A DNA stretch of 64,000 bases from NCBI RefSeq assembly GCF_001514305.1, contig NZ_KQ949119.1, forward strand, positions 1 to 64,000. Direction: 5' to 3'. Position 1 is the stretch's first letter; each line of letters begins with the position of its first letter. The notes under the pieces are model-generated. The model did not search any database. It saw only the letters and a list, made by a program, of their open reading frames with translations, and was not told the DNA's origin. Both the position numbers and the translations under genes were made by a program. The DNA is from Streptomyces dysideae (GTDB lineage Bacteria > Actinomycetota > Actinomycetes > Streptomycetales > Streptomycetaceae). Below, in pieces: positions 1 to 7,092 of this stretch.

Positions 1-564
1 CCTCCGGCTCGTAGCGGCCGTTTGGGCAGGCGCTCGGAGACGACGGCACCGGCATACTCAATCCGTGATCGAGACCGACGGACCTGTTCCGCTGCCCGGT
101 GCCTCCGTACCGGATGGGCCCCGCATGCCGGACGCACACCACGTACACCATGCGAAGGGCCACGCGCGGAGCCGCTCGGCCCGACCGGGTTCTGGCGTCT
201 GGCGAACCGGATGCGACGCGGGGTGTTCAACCCTGCTTGGCATCCGGTTCGTCAGATGCCATGACATGGGGCATCCTGCCCTGCGCCACCCGTCCGGAAC
301 ACTTCGCAGGCCGTCTGCGTGCGGCGGGAGATCCAGGGTGAGGTTCCTTACCTTCCTGGTCGTGGGGTCTGGCTGGTCGTCGGAAGGGCTGAGTTGGCGG
401 GGACGGCCGCCCGCCCGCCGAGGGTCCAGCGCCGGTATCGAAGGTGACGGCTTCGGACAGGTGTGATAAAGCACGGCGGTTTCCCATCCGATGCGCACGA
501 GGCCACAGTCCGCGAGAGCGACCGCAATCACTTCGACGGGCCGACTCCCCGCCATAGACGTCAG
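1..564. other. Left-edge region without a supported gene
   Basis: I see no convincing coding sequence here. Several open frames exist on both strands, as expected in GC-rich DNA, but they overlap one another and none has a recognisable domain. A minus-strand frame starting at 555 reads like coding sequence for about 30 residues and then loses that character, so it may be a fragment. The only clear structure is the long imperfect inverted repeat at 194-260. Confidence 0.5.
194..260. repeat. Imperfect inverted repeat, 21-bp arms
   Basis: Positions 194-214 and 240-260 are reverse complements at 19 of 21 positions, separated by a 25-base centre that can itself pair partly (GGGT/ACCC). It could be a terminator for a gene left of the window, a MITE-like element or a small structured RNA. 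The lack of a T-run argues against a classical intrinsic terminator, although Streptomyces terminators often lack one. Confidence 0.6.
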
Positions 565-1209
565 TCAGGGCAGTGAAGGTCCTCCATGAGGAATCGAGGA
601 GGACCTTTCGTGCGTCCCGCCCTCAGTTTGGTACCAGGAGATGCATTGGGCGTAGGACGGGAGAATGCCGAGGTCTTCGGCCTCGGTCAGGGTGGGGGCA
701 GTGCTGTCCTTGTGGGAGAGGACGGGGGTGATGTCCGGGGGCCACTCGATGGCGAGGCGGGGGTCGAGCGGGTGGATGCCGTACTCGCGGTGTGGGGCGT
801 AGCCGGTGGAACAGAGGTAGACCACGGCGGCGTCGTCGGTCAGCGCCGCGAAGGCGTGGCCCAGGCCCTCAGCGAGGTAGACGGCTTGGTGGTGGTCGTC
901 GAGCCGCACCGCTTCCCATTGGGCGTACGTAGGTGACCCGGTCCTGAGGTCCACGATGACGTCAAGGACCGTGCCACGGACGCACGTCACGTACTTCGCC
1001 TGGCCCGGGGGGACATCCGCGAAGTGGATGCCGCGCACAGAACCTCGGCGGGAGATTGAGAAGTTGGCCTGTGCGAGGGGGAAGTCCCGGCCGGTCGCCG
1101 CACGCAGTTCGGGCTGACGGAACCACTCGTGGAAGCTGCCCCGCTCGTCCCGGTGCAGTACGGGTTCCAGGAGCCAGGCGCCTTCGACAGTCAGGGGGCG
1201 CAGAGTCAT
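565..1209 (-). CDS. rmlC: dTDP-4-dehydrorhamnose 3,5-epimerase
   Basis: Epimerises dTDP-4-keto-6-deoxyglucose at C3 and C5, the third step of dTDP-L-rhamnose synthesis. The protein (about 214 aa) has the family pattern: an N-terminal HRDERGSFHEWF stretch, the FSISRRGSVRGIHF segment with the catalytic-site His, a double-stranded beta-helix core, and GLGHAFAAL near the second half. I prefer the ATG at 1209 because an AAGGA precedes it closely; ATGs at 1221 and 1233 are in frame. It is separated from rmlA, rmlB and rmlD (19.1-22.1 kb) but completes that set. Its last codons run through a hairpin (576-607), so the tail is probably longer than in the ancestral protein. Confidence 0.93.
   Translation of the reverse strand: MTLRPLTVEGAWLLEPVLHRDERGSFHEWFRQPELRAATGRDFPLAQANFSISRRGSVRGIHFADVPPGQAKYVTCVRGTVLDVIVDLRTGSPTYAQWEAVRLDDHHQAVYLAEGLGHAFAALTDDAAVVYLCSTGYAPHREYGIHPLDPRLAIEWPPDITPVLSHKDSTAPTLTEAEDLGILPSYAQCISWYQTEGGTHERSSSIPHGGPSLP
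576..607 (-). terminator. Hairpin inside the 3' end of rmlC
   Basis: A perfect 10-bp stem (576-585 with 598-607) with a 12-base loop. It looks like the terminator of rmlC but lies about ten bases upstream of the annotated stop codon (in minus-strand order), so the reading frame passes through it. Confidence 0.5.
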
Positions 1210-1239
1210 CACGTCCTTCATCGTCGGGTTCATGGGGCG

Positions 1240-1261
1240 ACATTGGGGTTACATTGGGGTT
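1240..1261. promoter_or_regulatory. Tandem 11-bp direct repeat between rmlC and a ribbon-helix-helix gene
   Basis: The unit ACATTGGGGTT occurs twice head to tail (1240-1250 and 1251-1261) in the short divergent gap between rmlC and the small DNA-binding gene at 1296. Ribbon-helix-helix proteins commonly bind short tandem repeats next to their own gene, so this is a plausible operator controlling both genes. This is an inference from position and repetition. Confidence 0.5.
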
Positions 1262-1295
1262 ATGGTTGCAATGGGCTACCGAAGGACTCGTGCAC

Positions 1296-1763
1296 ATGCC
1301 CAAGATCAATGTCTATGTTCCCGACGCGCTGGCCGAGCGCGTCAAGGCCGCTGGCATCTCGGTTTCTCCCATCTGTCAGCGTGCACTGGAAGAGGAGGTG
1401 CGCCGCATGGAGGCGCAGCAGAAGGCAAGTGCGGAACTGCTCGAGGTCGCCGCGCGGCTTCGAGCCACCCAGCCGGAAGCCGGAATCGGGGGAGAGGAGG
1501 GCTCACGCGGTCACCAGGCCGGGCTGAACTGGGCACGGACCACCGCGACTTACGAGGAACTGTCCGAGATGGCTGGTCTGGGGCTGCACGGCTGGTCGGT
1601 ACTGCCGGTACCCGGACACCACACCATGGTGCCCGCCCTTCGCGAGGCGGGATACCCCCAGCAGGCAAATGAAGAATTCGAGTTGAGCATCCAGGATCCC
1701 TGGGTTCGGGGCATGGTCTCGGCCTGCGTCGACGTATGGCGCGAGGTCGCACCAGTCATCTGA
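1296..1763 (+). CDS. Ribbon-helix-helix (CcdA-like) DNA-binding protein
   Basis: A 155-aa protein. The N terminus MPKINVYVPDALAERVKAAG, then VSPICQRALEEEVRR, matches the ribbon-helix-helix fold: a short beta strand followed by two helices, as in CcdA-type antitoxins and small repressors. The following hundred residues have no domain I recognise and may bind a partner or ligand. The start was chosen as the ATG at 1296, where the fold begins; longer in-frame extensions run into the divergent promoter. No toxin gene lies next to it, so a transcription-factor role (perhaps on the repeat at 1240-1261) is more likely than an antitoxin role. Confidence 0.7.
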   Translation: MPKINVYVPDALAERVKAAGISVSPICQRALEEEVRRMEAQQKASAELLEVAARLRATQPEAGIGGEEGSRGHQAGLNWARTTATYEELSEMAGLGLHGWSVLPVPGHHTMVPALREAGYPQQANEEFELSIQDPWVRGMVSACVDVWREVAPVI

Positions 1764-1804
1764 GTCGGCGGCTTGGGTGGCCGACCGGCCCCCCATGAAG
1801 GGGC

Positions 1805-1819
1805 TCGAACGAATCTCGT
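1805..1819. promoter_or_regulatory. Degenerate SARP-like direct repeat
   Basis: TCGA at 1805 and TCGT at 1816 are 11 bp apart, ahead of the sugar methyltransferase genes. It is a weaker match to the pattern seen at 8403, 14042 and 22847. A 12-bp palindrome (TCTCGTACGAGA) overlaps it. Confidence 0.3.
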
Positions 1820-1903
1820 ACGAGACACCAGCCGTCCCCTGAGTGCCATGACTAGATTCCCTGAGTGTCTGGGACCTGCGCGCTTCACGAAGGGTGGTGT
1901 CTC

Positions 1904-3046
1904 GTGATCGAGGACGACACAGGCAAGCTGATCGCGGCAGCCGGTGGGACCGAGAGGGATATCGGGGACGCTCTTCGGGCCGTGGGACCCGAGCGTGCCG
2001 TCCAACTGCTGGCGGACGAACTCATCCACCGCGCCGACCTGGAGGACCTCCCGCACGCCGAAGCCGTGGTGCGCTTCGCCTGTCACCTTGGTGAGCGGAC
2101 CGTGAACCATCTGGTGCACGTCTCCAAGGGAAGCGCCCGCCACCTCGCCGACGCCGGGGAGTCCGAGCGGGCAACGGCGCCCGACGTGACGGTCCGGTAC
2201 GACACCCCGGAACTGGTGCGTGCGGTCTTCGGGCCGACGAGCGCACGCACCAGTGCCACCCGCCGCGTCGAGTGGCACACCACCGACCCGATCGGGCCGC
2301 ACAGCGAGGTACCGCGCACCGCTCCTCTGGTACAACGCCTCCTGCGCGGCACCGTGCCCGGCCCGGACGACCTCGCCGAGTTGTCGCTCCGCTTCGGCAG
2401 CGACAAATGGGGCCTGCACTTCTACACCCCCCTGTTCGAACGGCACTTCGCGTCTTTGCGGGACCGCCCGCTGACCCTGCTTGAACTGGGCATCGGAGGC
2501 TTCGACGACCCGGAGGCCGGCGGCGGCTCGCTGCGCCTGTGGCGGCGCTACTTCCATCGCGCGATGATCTGCGGCGTCGACATCGCGGAGAAGACCGTGG
2601 CGGCCGGCGGGCGAATCCGCTCATTCTGCGGCAGCCAGACCGATCCCGTCTTCCTCGATTCCGTACTGGAGCGCGTCGGACCGCCGGATGTCGTGATCGA
2701 CGACGCGAGCCATCGCTGCGCGGACGTCATCGCGTCCTTCCGCCATCTCTTCCCGGCGCTGCGGCCGGGCGGCCTGTACGTGGTCGAGGATCTGCAGACC
2801 TCGTACTGGCCAAGGTATGGGGGCAGCAGCGAGGAGCTCTCGTCACCGGCCACGAGCATGGGGTTCCTCAAGACGCTCGCCGACGCGGTCAACCACGAGG
2901 AGCTCAACGGACCGGCCCCAGACGCCGTCGACGAGTTCGGCCCGCACGTCGTGAGCGTGCACTTCTACCACAACCTGGCAGTGATCGAGAAAGGCACCAA
3001 CAAGGAGGGCACACTCCCTTCCTGGCACCCGGCACGCGCCGGCTGA
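1904..3046 (+). CDS. MycE-type sugar O-methyltransferase
   Basis: SAM-dependent methyltransferase of about 380 aa with the architecture of mycinamicin MycE and the elloramycin rhamnose methyltransferases: an N-terminal accessory domain, then FGSDKWGLHFYTPLFERHF, a Rossmann methyltransferase core (LLELGIGGFDD, GVDIAEKT) and a metal-site segment VVIDDASHRC. The family methylates a hydroxyl of a deoxysugar already attached to the aglycone. The GTG at 1904 is preferred because AGGGTGG precedes it; a GTG at 1865 is also open. It is followed within 50 bp by a TylF-type methyltransferase, and the cluster makes dTDP-L-rhamnose, so a rhamnose hydroxyl is the likely target. Which hydroxyl cannot be read from sequence. 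Confidence 0.85.
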   Translation: MIEDDTGKLIAAAGGTERDIGDALRAVGPERAVQLLADELIHRADLEDLPHAEAVVRFACHLGERTVNHLVHVSKGSARHLADAGESERATAPDVTVRYDTPELVRAVFGPTSARTSATRRVEWHTTDPIGPHSEVPRTAPLVQRLLRGTVPGPDDLAELSLRFGSDKWGLHFYTPLFERHFASLRDRPLTLLELGIGGFDDPEAGGGSLRLWRRYFHRAMICGVDIAEKTVAAGGRIRSFCGSQTDPVFLDSVLERVGPPDVVIDDASHRCADVIASFRHLFPALRPGGLYVVEDLQTSYWPRYGGSSEELSSPATSMGFLKTLADAVNHEELNGPAPDAVDEFGPHVVSVHFYHNLAVIEKGTNKEGTLPSWHPARAG

Positions 3047-3094
3047 TCGTCCTCCTCACCCCTGAACCGTCCGTTTCGACCGGAAGGCACTGTG

Positions 3095-3910
3095 ATGACC
3101 GCGCGCGCCCAAGCCGAAGCCCCGCCGATACCGACGGCAGACGATCTCGCCGCCACCTACCTGGAACTGATGAAGCGTGTCCTGATGCGCTGTGCCGACG
3201 GCGAGGTGTTCCTCGCCGCCCCGCCGGACGGAGAAGCGAGCCGGGCACCGTCGATGGAGGAGATGGAGAACGGGGTCGCCATGCACCCCGACGCGGACAC
3301 CATGGTCGGACGGCCGCGGCTCGACAACGTCCAAGCGTGCATCGAGAGCGTGCTGCGCGACAACGTGCCAGGCGACTTCGTCGAGACCGGCGTGTGGCGC
3401 GGCGGCACCTGCGTCTTCATGCGGGCCGTGCTCAAGGCGCACGGCGTCACGGACCGCCGGGTGTGGCTTGCCGACTCCTTCGCAGGATTCCCCAAGCCCG
3501 ATTCCCGCACCTATCCCATGGACGCCGTGTACGAGCGCTACGCGAGCTTCGCCAAGGGACTCGGCGAGTCCATCGCGGTGCCGGCGGATGACGTACGGGC
3601 CCGCTTCCGGGGCTATGGACTCCTCGACGACCAAGTGCGCTTCCTGGAGGGCTTCTTCGCCGACACCCTGCCGCAGGCGCCGGTCGACGACATCGCTCTC
3701 CTGCGCCTCGACGGTGACTACTACCAGTCCACCTGGGAGGCGCTGGAGCATCTGTACCCCCGGCTGAGCTCGGGCGGCTACTGCATCGTCGACGACTACT
3801 GGCTCACCACCTGCCGCAAGGCGGTCGACGACTTCCGCGAGAAGCACGGCATCACGGAGTCCGTCGAGATCATCGACTGGACCGGGGTCTACTGGCGCAA
3901 GGAACAGTGA
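3095..3910 (+). CDS. TylF/MycF-type sugar O-methyltransferase
   Basis: SAM-dependent, metal-dependent methyltransferase of the macrocin O-methyltransferase family, 271 aa. Visible motifs are DFVETGVWRGGTCVFMRAVL (SAM-binding loop), VWLADSFAGFP, RLDGDYYQSTWEAL and YCIVDDYW, with the Asp residues that hold the metal in TylF and MycF. TylF enzymes methylate the 3-OH (or neighbouring hydroxyl) of a sugar that has often already been methylated at 2-OH by a MycE-type partner, and that partner is the preceding gene. Start ATG at 3095 follows GGAAGG. Together the two genes suggest at least a di-O-methylated rhamnose. Confidence 0.88.
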   Translation: MTARAQAEAPPIPTADDLAATYLELMKRVLMRCADGEVFLAAPPDGEASRAPSMEEMENGVAMHPDADTMVGRPRLDNVQACIESVLRDNVPGDFVETGVWRGGTCVFMRAVLKAHGVTDRRVWLADSFAGFPKPDSRTYPMDAVYERYASFAKGLGESIAVPADDVRARFRGYGLLDDQVRFLEGFFADTLPQAPVDDIALLRLDGDYYQSTWEALEHLYPRLSSGGYCIVDDYWLTTCRKAVDDFREKHGITESVEIIDWTGVYWRKEQ

Positions 3911-3921
3911 GGTCCGCCGCC

Positions 3922-4263
3922 ATGTACACACGGTGCATCCGTATCCGTCTGCGCCCCGGCACCACAGAGCGGGCCGCCGAGTGGCTGCGTGACTTCGAGA
4001 AGCGCAGGGAGGAGTCGCTCGCGTCGATGCGCAACTCCGGGATGGTGTGGGAGAGCGCCTTCCTGGACCGCAGGCCGGAGGGCGACGAGGTGCTGCTGGT
4101 GCAGTGCTCCCGTGACTTCGACGCCACCTCCCGGGCCTTCCTCGGTTCGACCCTGGACATCGATGTTCAGGCGCGTGCCGTGATGCAGGAGATCGCCGAG
4201 GCGTTCAGTACGCCGGAGACGATGGTCCACCTCGTGGCGGAGCCGACGCAGGACGTGGCGTAG
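3922..4263 (+). CDS. Small DUF6176-like protein
   Basis: A 113-aa protein beginning MYTRCIRIRLRPG, a ferredoxin-like alpha/beta pattern with an RKEE-rich helix near the N terminus. It resembles the DUF6176 family of small proteins, whose function is not established. It lies directly downstream of the TylF-type gene, whose stop overlaps an alternative GTG start (3907), so it is probably co-transcribed with the sugar methyltransferases. I cannot assign a reaction; a role as a small cyclase- or monooxygenase-like helper is possible by fold only. Confidence 0.6.
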   Translation: MYTRCIRIRLRPGTTERAAEWLRDFEKRREESLASMRNSGMVWESAFLDRRPEGDEVLLVQCSRDFDATSRAFLGSTLDIDVQARAVMQEIAEAFSTPETMVHLVAEPTQDVA

Positions 4264-4285
4264 AGCCAGGCCGCGGACGCGGAAC

Positions 4286-4741
4286 TCACATCCGCTCGAC
4301 GGACTTCGCGAACTTCACCAGGAGCCGGGAGAACTCCCGGACCTCCTCGGCGGGCCAGTCGGCGACAAGGTCGTCGAACACCTTCTGCTGGAACTCCACC
4401 GACCTGGCGAGCAGGCCCTCACCGGAAGGCGTCAGCCGGAGCACCTTGCGCCGGCTGTCGCGCTGGGACGGTGTGTGGGTGACGTACCCGCTCTTGACCG
4501 CGTCCGAGACCATCCGGCTCGCGGTCGAGGGGTCCAGCTTCAGCTGTTCGGCCACGGAGCCGATGGTGACCTCGCCGTCCGGCAGCGGCTCGGTGCTTTC
4601 CCCCACTGCCTGGACGACCATGATGTGGATCAGCCGGGTCTGCTCCAAGGAGGTCGGCTTCCGGCCCAGGATCCGGACCGTGCGGAAGAGGGCGGGGCCG
4701 GAGGCGCGGGTCGGGGAACCGAGGTCGTCCACGCTGCTCAT
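4286..4741 (-). CDS. MarR-family transcriptional regulator
   Basis: A 151-aa winged-helix protein. The central part (GSVAEQLKLDPSTASRMV, then GYVTHTPSQRDSRRKVLRLT) is the MarR recognition helix and wing with the conserved D-R in the wing. MarR proteins usually repress their own promoter and a nearby drug exporter and release DNA on binding an aromatic ligand. The start is the ATG at 4741; a good 21-bp palindrome lies just upstream at 4762-4782. The likely co-regulated exporter is the MFS gene at 22966, whose promoter holds a partly similar sequence. Confidence 0.88.
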   Translation of the reverse strand: MSSVDDLGSPTRASGPALFRTVRILGRKPTSLEQTRLIHIMVVQAVGESTEPLPDGEVTIGSVAEQLKLDPSTASRMVSDAVKSGYVTHTPSQRDSRRKVLRLTPSGEGLLARSVEFQQKVFDDLVADWPAEEVREFSRLLVKFAKSVERM

Positions 4742-4761
4742 GGCAGGACCGTAACACACAT

Positions 4762-4782
4762 ATACATGTGCGGCGCATGTAT
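4762..4782. promoter_or_regulatory. Probable MarR operator palindrome
   Basis: Two 10-bp arms, ATACATGTGC and GCGCATGTAT, flank one central G and are reverse complements at 9 of 10 positions. The site lies about 20 bp upstream of the MarR start codon, where autorepression would act. AT-rich ends fit a MarR site. Confidence 0.7.
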
Positions 4783-4791
4783 TTTTCGGTC

Positions 4792-4846
4792 GGCGTGCCG
4801 AACGCGGCGGACGAAGCAGAGCTTCGTCCGCCGCGTTCGGCACGCC
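4792..4846. terminator. Strong 26-bp hairpin
   Basis: A perfect 26-bp stem (4792-4817 with 4821-4846) and a 3-base loop. It stands between the end of the aldo-keto reductase gene and the MarR promoter, so it should end the P450-glycosyltransferase-reductase transcript and insulate the MarR gene. Confidence 0.85.
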
Positions 4847-4875
4847 CGTTCTGGTCACCGGATCGCCGGTGCCCG

Positions 4876-5856
4876 TCAGGTGTCGAGGAGCTCCTCGACC
4901 TGGGGTGCGTACCGGGCACCGGCCACCTCCCGCTCGGGGAAGCATTCCCCTAGCTCGGCCAGCTCCTCGGGCCCCAGCTCCAGGGCGGCCGCCGACGCGT
5001 TCTCCTCAAGGTGCTCGGGGAACTTGGTGCCCGCCAGCGCCACGACGTCCTCGCCCTGGGCGAGAACCCAGCCGATGGCCAGTCGGCTCAGGGACACGTC
5101 CAGCCGCTCCGCGACCGCCCGGAACCGCTTCAGCAAGACCAGGTTGCGTTCGATGTTGCCTGGCGCGAAGCGGGGGAAGTTGTGGCGCCAGTCGCCCTCG
5201 TCCACCTCATCCAGCGAGCGCACCGTACCGGTGAGGAAGCCCCGCCCGAGTGGGCTGTACGCGACGAGCGGCACCTCCAGCTCCCGCAGGGCCTTCAGGA
5301 TCTCCCCCTCCACGTGCCGCTGCCACAGAGAGTGCTCCGTGGCTACGGCGGAGACCGGATGCACGGCCTGCGCGCGGCGCAGCGTGGCCGACGACACCTC
5401 CGACAGCATCAGGCCGCGCACCTTACCGGCCTTGACGAGCTCCGCGAGGACCCCCACCGACTCCTCCACCGGGACCTTCGGGTCTACCCAGCCCAGGCAG
5501 TACAGGTCGATGCGGTCCGTCCCGAGCCTGCGCAGCGAGGCATCGCAGGTACTACGCAGGTACTCCGGGGTGCCGTCGAGCATCATGCCGCCCTCGGGGT
5601 TCGGGCGGATGCCGGTCTTGACGCAGATCACGGCCTCGTCACGGCGATTGCCGAGCGCGCGTCCGAGCCGCTGCTCGCCCTCGCCCCCGGCATAGAAGTC
5701 CGCGGTGTCGATGAGCGTGACGCCCAGATCCAGGGCTCGCCGGACGGTGGCATCGCAGGTCTTCGGGTCCTCCACGCCGTAACCGCCGGACATGCTCAGC
5801 GTCCCGAGGCCGACGGCCGACACTTCGATGCCCTGCCCCAATGTGCGTGTCCTCAT
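4876..5856 (-). CDS. Aldo-keto reductase
   Basis: A 326-aa NADPH-dependent oxidoreductase with a TIM-barrel pattern. The family sites are visible: GLGTLSMSGGYG, LIDTADFYAGGEGE (catalytic Asp and Tyr), VKTGIRP in the catalytic Lys position, and a C-terminal cofactor-binding part. It resembles the AKR group that reduces ketones and aldehydes in secondary metabolism. It could reduce a ketone of the aglycone; a 4-ketosugar role is less likely because rmlD is already present. AGGAG precedes the ATG. It is the last gene of the leftward P450-GT-AKR operon and is followed by a strong terminator. Confidence 0.85.
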   Translation of the reverse strand: MRTRTLGQGIEVSAVGLGTLSMSGGYGVEDPKTCDATVRRALDLGVTLIDTADFYAGGEGEQRLGRALGNRRDEAVICVKTGIRPNPEGGMMLDGTPEYLRSTCDASLRRLGTDRIDLYCLGWVDPKVPVEESVGVLAELVKAGKVRGLMLSEVSSATLRRAQAVHPVSAVATEHSLWQRHVEGEILKALRELEVPLVAYSPLGRGFLTGTVRSLDEVDEGDWRHNFPRFAPGNIERNLVLLKRFRAVAERLDVSLSRLAIGWVLAQGEDVVALAGTKFPEHLEENASAAALELGPEELAELGECFPEREVAGARYAPQVEELLDT

Positions 5857-5884
5857 CCGTTCCTCTCCTCCCTGTCGTCACCCT

Positions 5885-7075
5885 TCACCCTGCCGCCACC
5901 CGGTCGGTGATCAGCCGTGCAATATCCACGGGCGACGGCTGCGCGGCCGATTCGGCGGCTATCGCGAGGGACGCCTTGCGGTGCGGGCCTTCTCCCTGAA
6001 GAGCGGTCACCGCGTCCCGTATCGCTGTGACCGTCCGCTGATCCGGTCCGAGTTGTATGCCCGCGCCCACCGCGGTGATCTGTCCGGCATTGGCGAACTG
6101 GTCCGCGAAATGAGGCAGTACGAGCTGGGGTACGCCGCTGACGAGCGAGGCCATCGTCGTACCGGAGCCGCCGTGGTGCACGATCGCGTCGCACAGCGGC
6201 AGCGTCGCCCCGAGTGGCAGCCAGCCCGCCGCTCTGAGCCGCTCCTGCAGCCGGGCCGTGCCCCGCAGAGCGGCGGCGTCCGCCTCGTCCATGCCGACGA
6301 CGACCTCCACATCCAGATCGGCCAGGGCCTCCACCACCTCTTCCAGGAGCGGCTCCATTCGGCCGTACCGGGGCAGCACGGTTCCCAGCGTCACGCAGAC
6401 CAGAGGCCGTTCGGCGGGACGCAGCGCCCAGTCGGGCAGCACCGATGTGCCGTTGTAGGGGACATATGCCATCGGGTCGCCGACAGGGACGTCCTCGTGC
6501 TGGAAACTCGGTGGGCAGACATCGACCAGCGCCACTGGTGGTGACGCTTCGGGTGTCGCCAGGACCCTGGTGGCGGGCCGGAACGCCGCCGTCGCGGCGG
6601 CCTGCAGATCAGGGCGCGGGGCGAGCCCCCAGCGGTGTTCGACCCGGGGGACCCCGAACCGGGTCGCTGCCACGGGGCCGGCCAGTTCCATCGGTTCCGA
6701 GACCACGACGTCCGGCCGCCAGCTCTCCACCAGCCGCATCAGGCCCGGCAGAGCCCGTTCCGCGAGCCGGGCGAAGCCCTGAGCGGTGTCGGCGACGGCC
6801 TGGCGCGGATCGGCGGACTGGCGCGGCGGTCCCTGCCCCGTGCTCTTGGGCCGCATCACCTCGATCATGTCGTAGGCATCCGCACAGGGGACCACCGGCA
6901 GACCGGACCTGGTCACCTCCGGTAGCAGGCTCCCGGGCGTCGCCACCAGCACCTCGTGGCCCGCGGCGCGCAGCGCCCAGGCCAGCGGCACCATCGGATA
7001 AAAGTGGCCCGCCGCCGGACACGTGGTGAACAGGACGCGGGCGCGCCGCGGCGCCTCGATGCCAGCCGCGCTCAT
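5885..7075 (-). CDS. Glycosyltransferase, GT1 family
   Basis: About 396 aa in the GT-B fold. The acceptor half starts VLFTTCPAAGHFYPMVPLAW and the nucleotide-sugar half contains the hallmark HHGGSGTTMASLVSGVPQ. This family moves an activated deoxysugar, here most likely L-rhamnose from dTDP-rhamnose, to a hydroxyl of the polyketide aglycone. It is the only glycosyltransferase in the cluster, so one sugar attachment site is expected. The ATG at 7075 follows GGAG; a GTG at 7096 that overlaps the P450 stop codon is an alternative start. Confidence 0.9.
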   Translation of the reverse strand: MSAAGIEAPRRARVLFTTCPAAGHFYPMVPLAWALRAAGHEVLVATPGSLLPEVTRSGLPVVPCADAYDMIEVMRPKSTGQGPPRQSADPRQAVADTAQGFARLAERALPGLMRLVESWRPDVVVSEPMELAGPVAATRFGVPRVEHRWGLAPRPDLQAAATAAFRPATRVLATPEASPPVALVDVCPPSFQHEDVPVGDPMAYVPYNGTSVLPDWALRPAERPLVCVTLGTVLPRYGRMEPLLEEVVEALADLDVEVVVGMDEADAAALRGTARLQERLRAAGWLPLGATLPLCDAIVHHGGSGTTMASLVSGVPQLVLPHFADQFANAGQITAVGAGIQLGPDQRTVTAIRDAVTALQGEGPHRKASLAIAAESAAQPSPVDIARLITDRVAAG

Positions 7076-7092
7076 CACCGGCTCCGCGCCCC

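Noticed and set aside
58..555. 165-aa minus-strand gene at the left edge
   Set aside because: Only the first 30 residues look like coding sequence; there is no ribosome binding site and the rest overlaps the inverted repeat.
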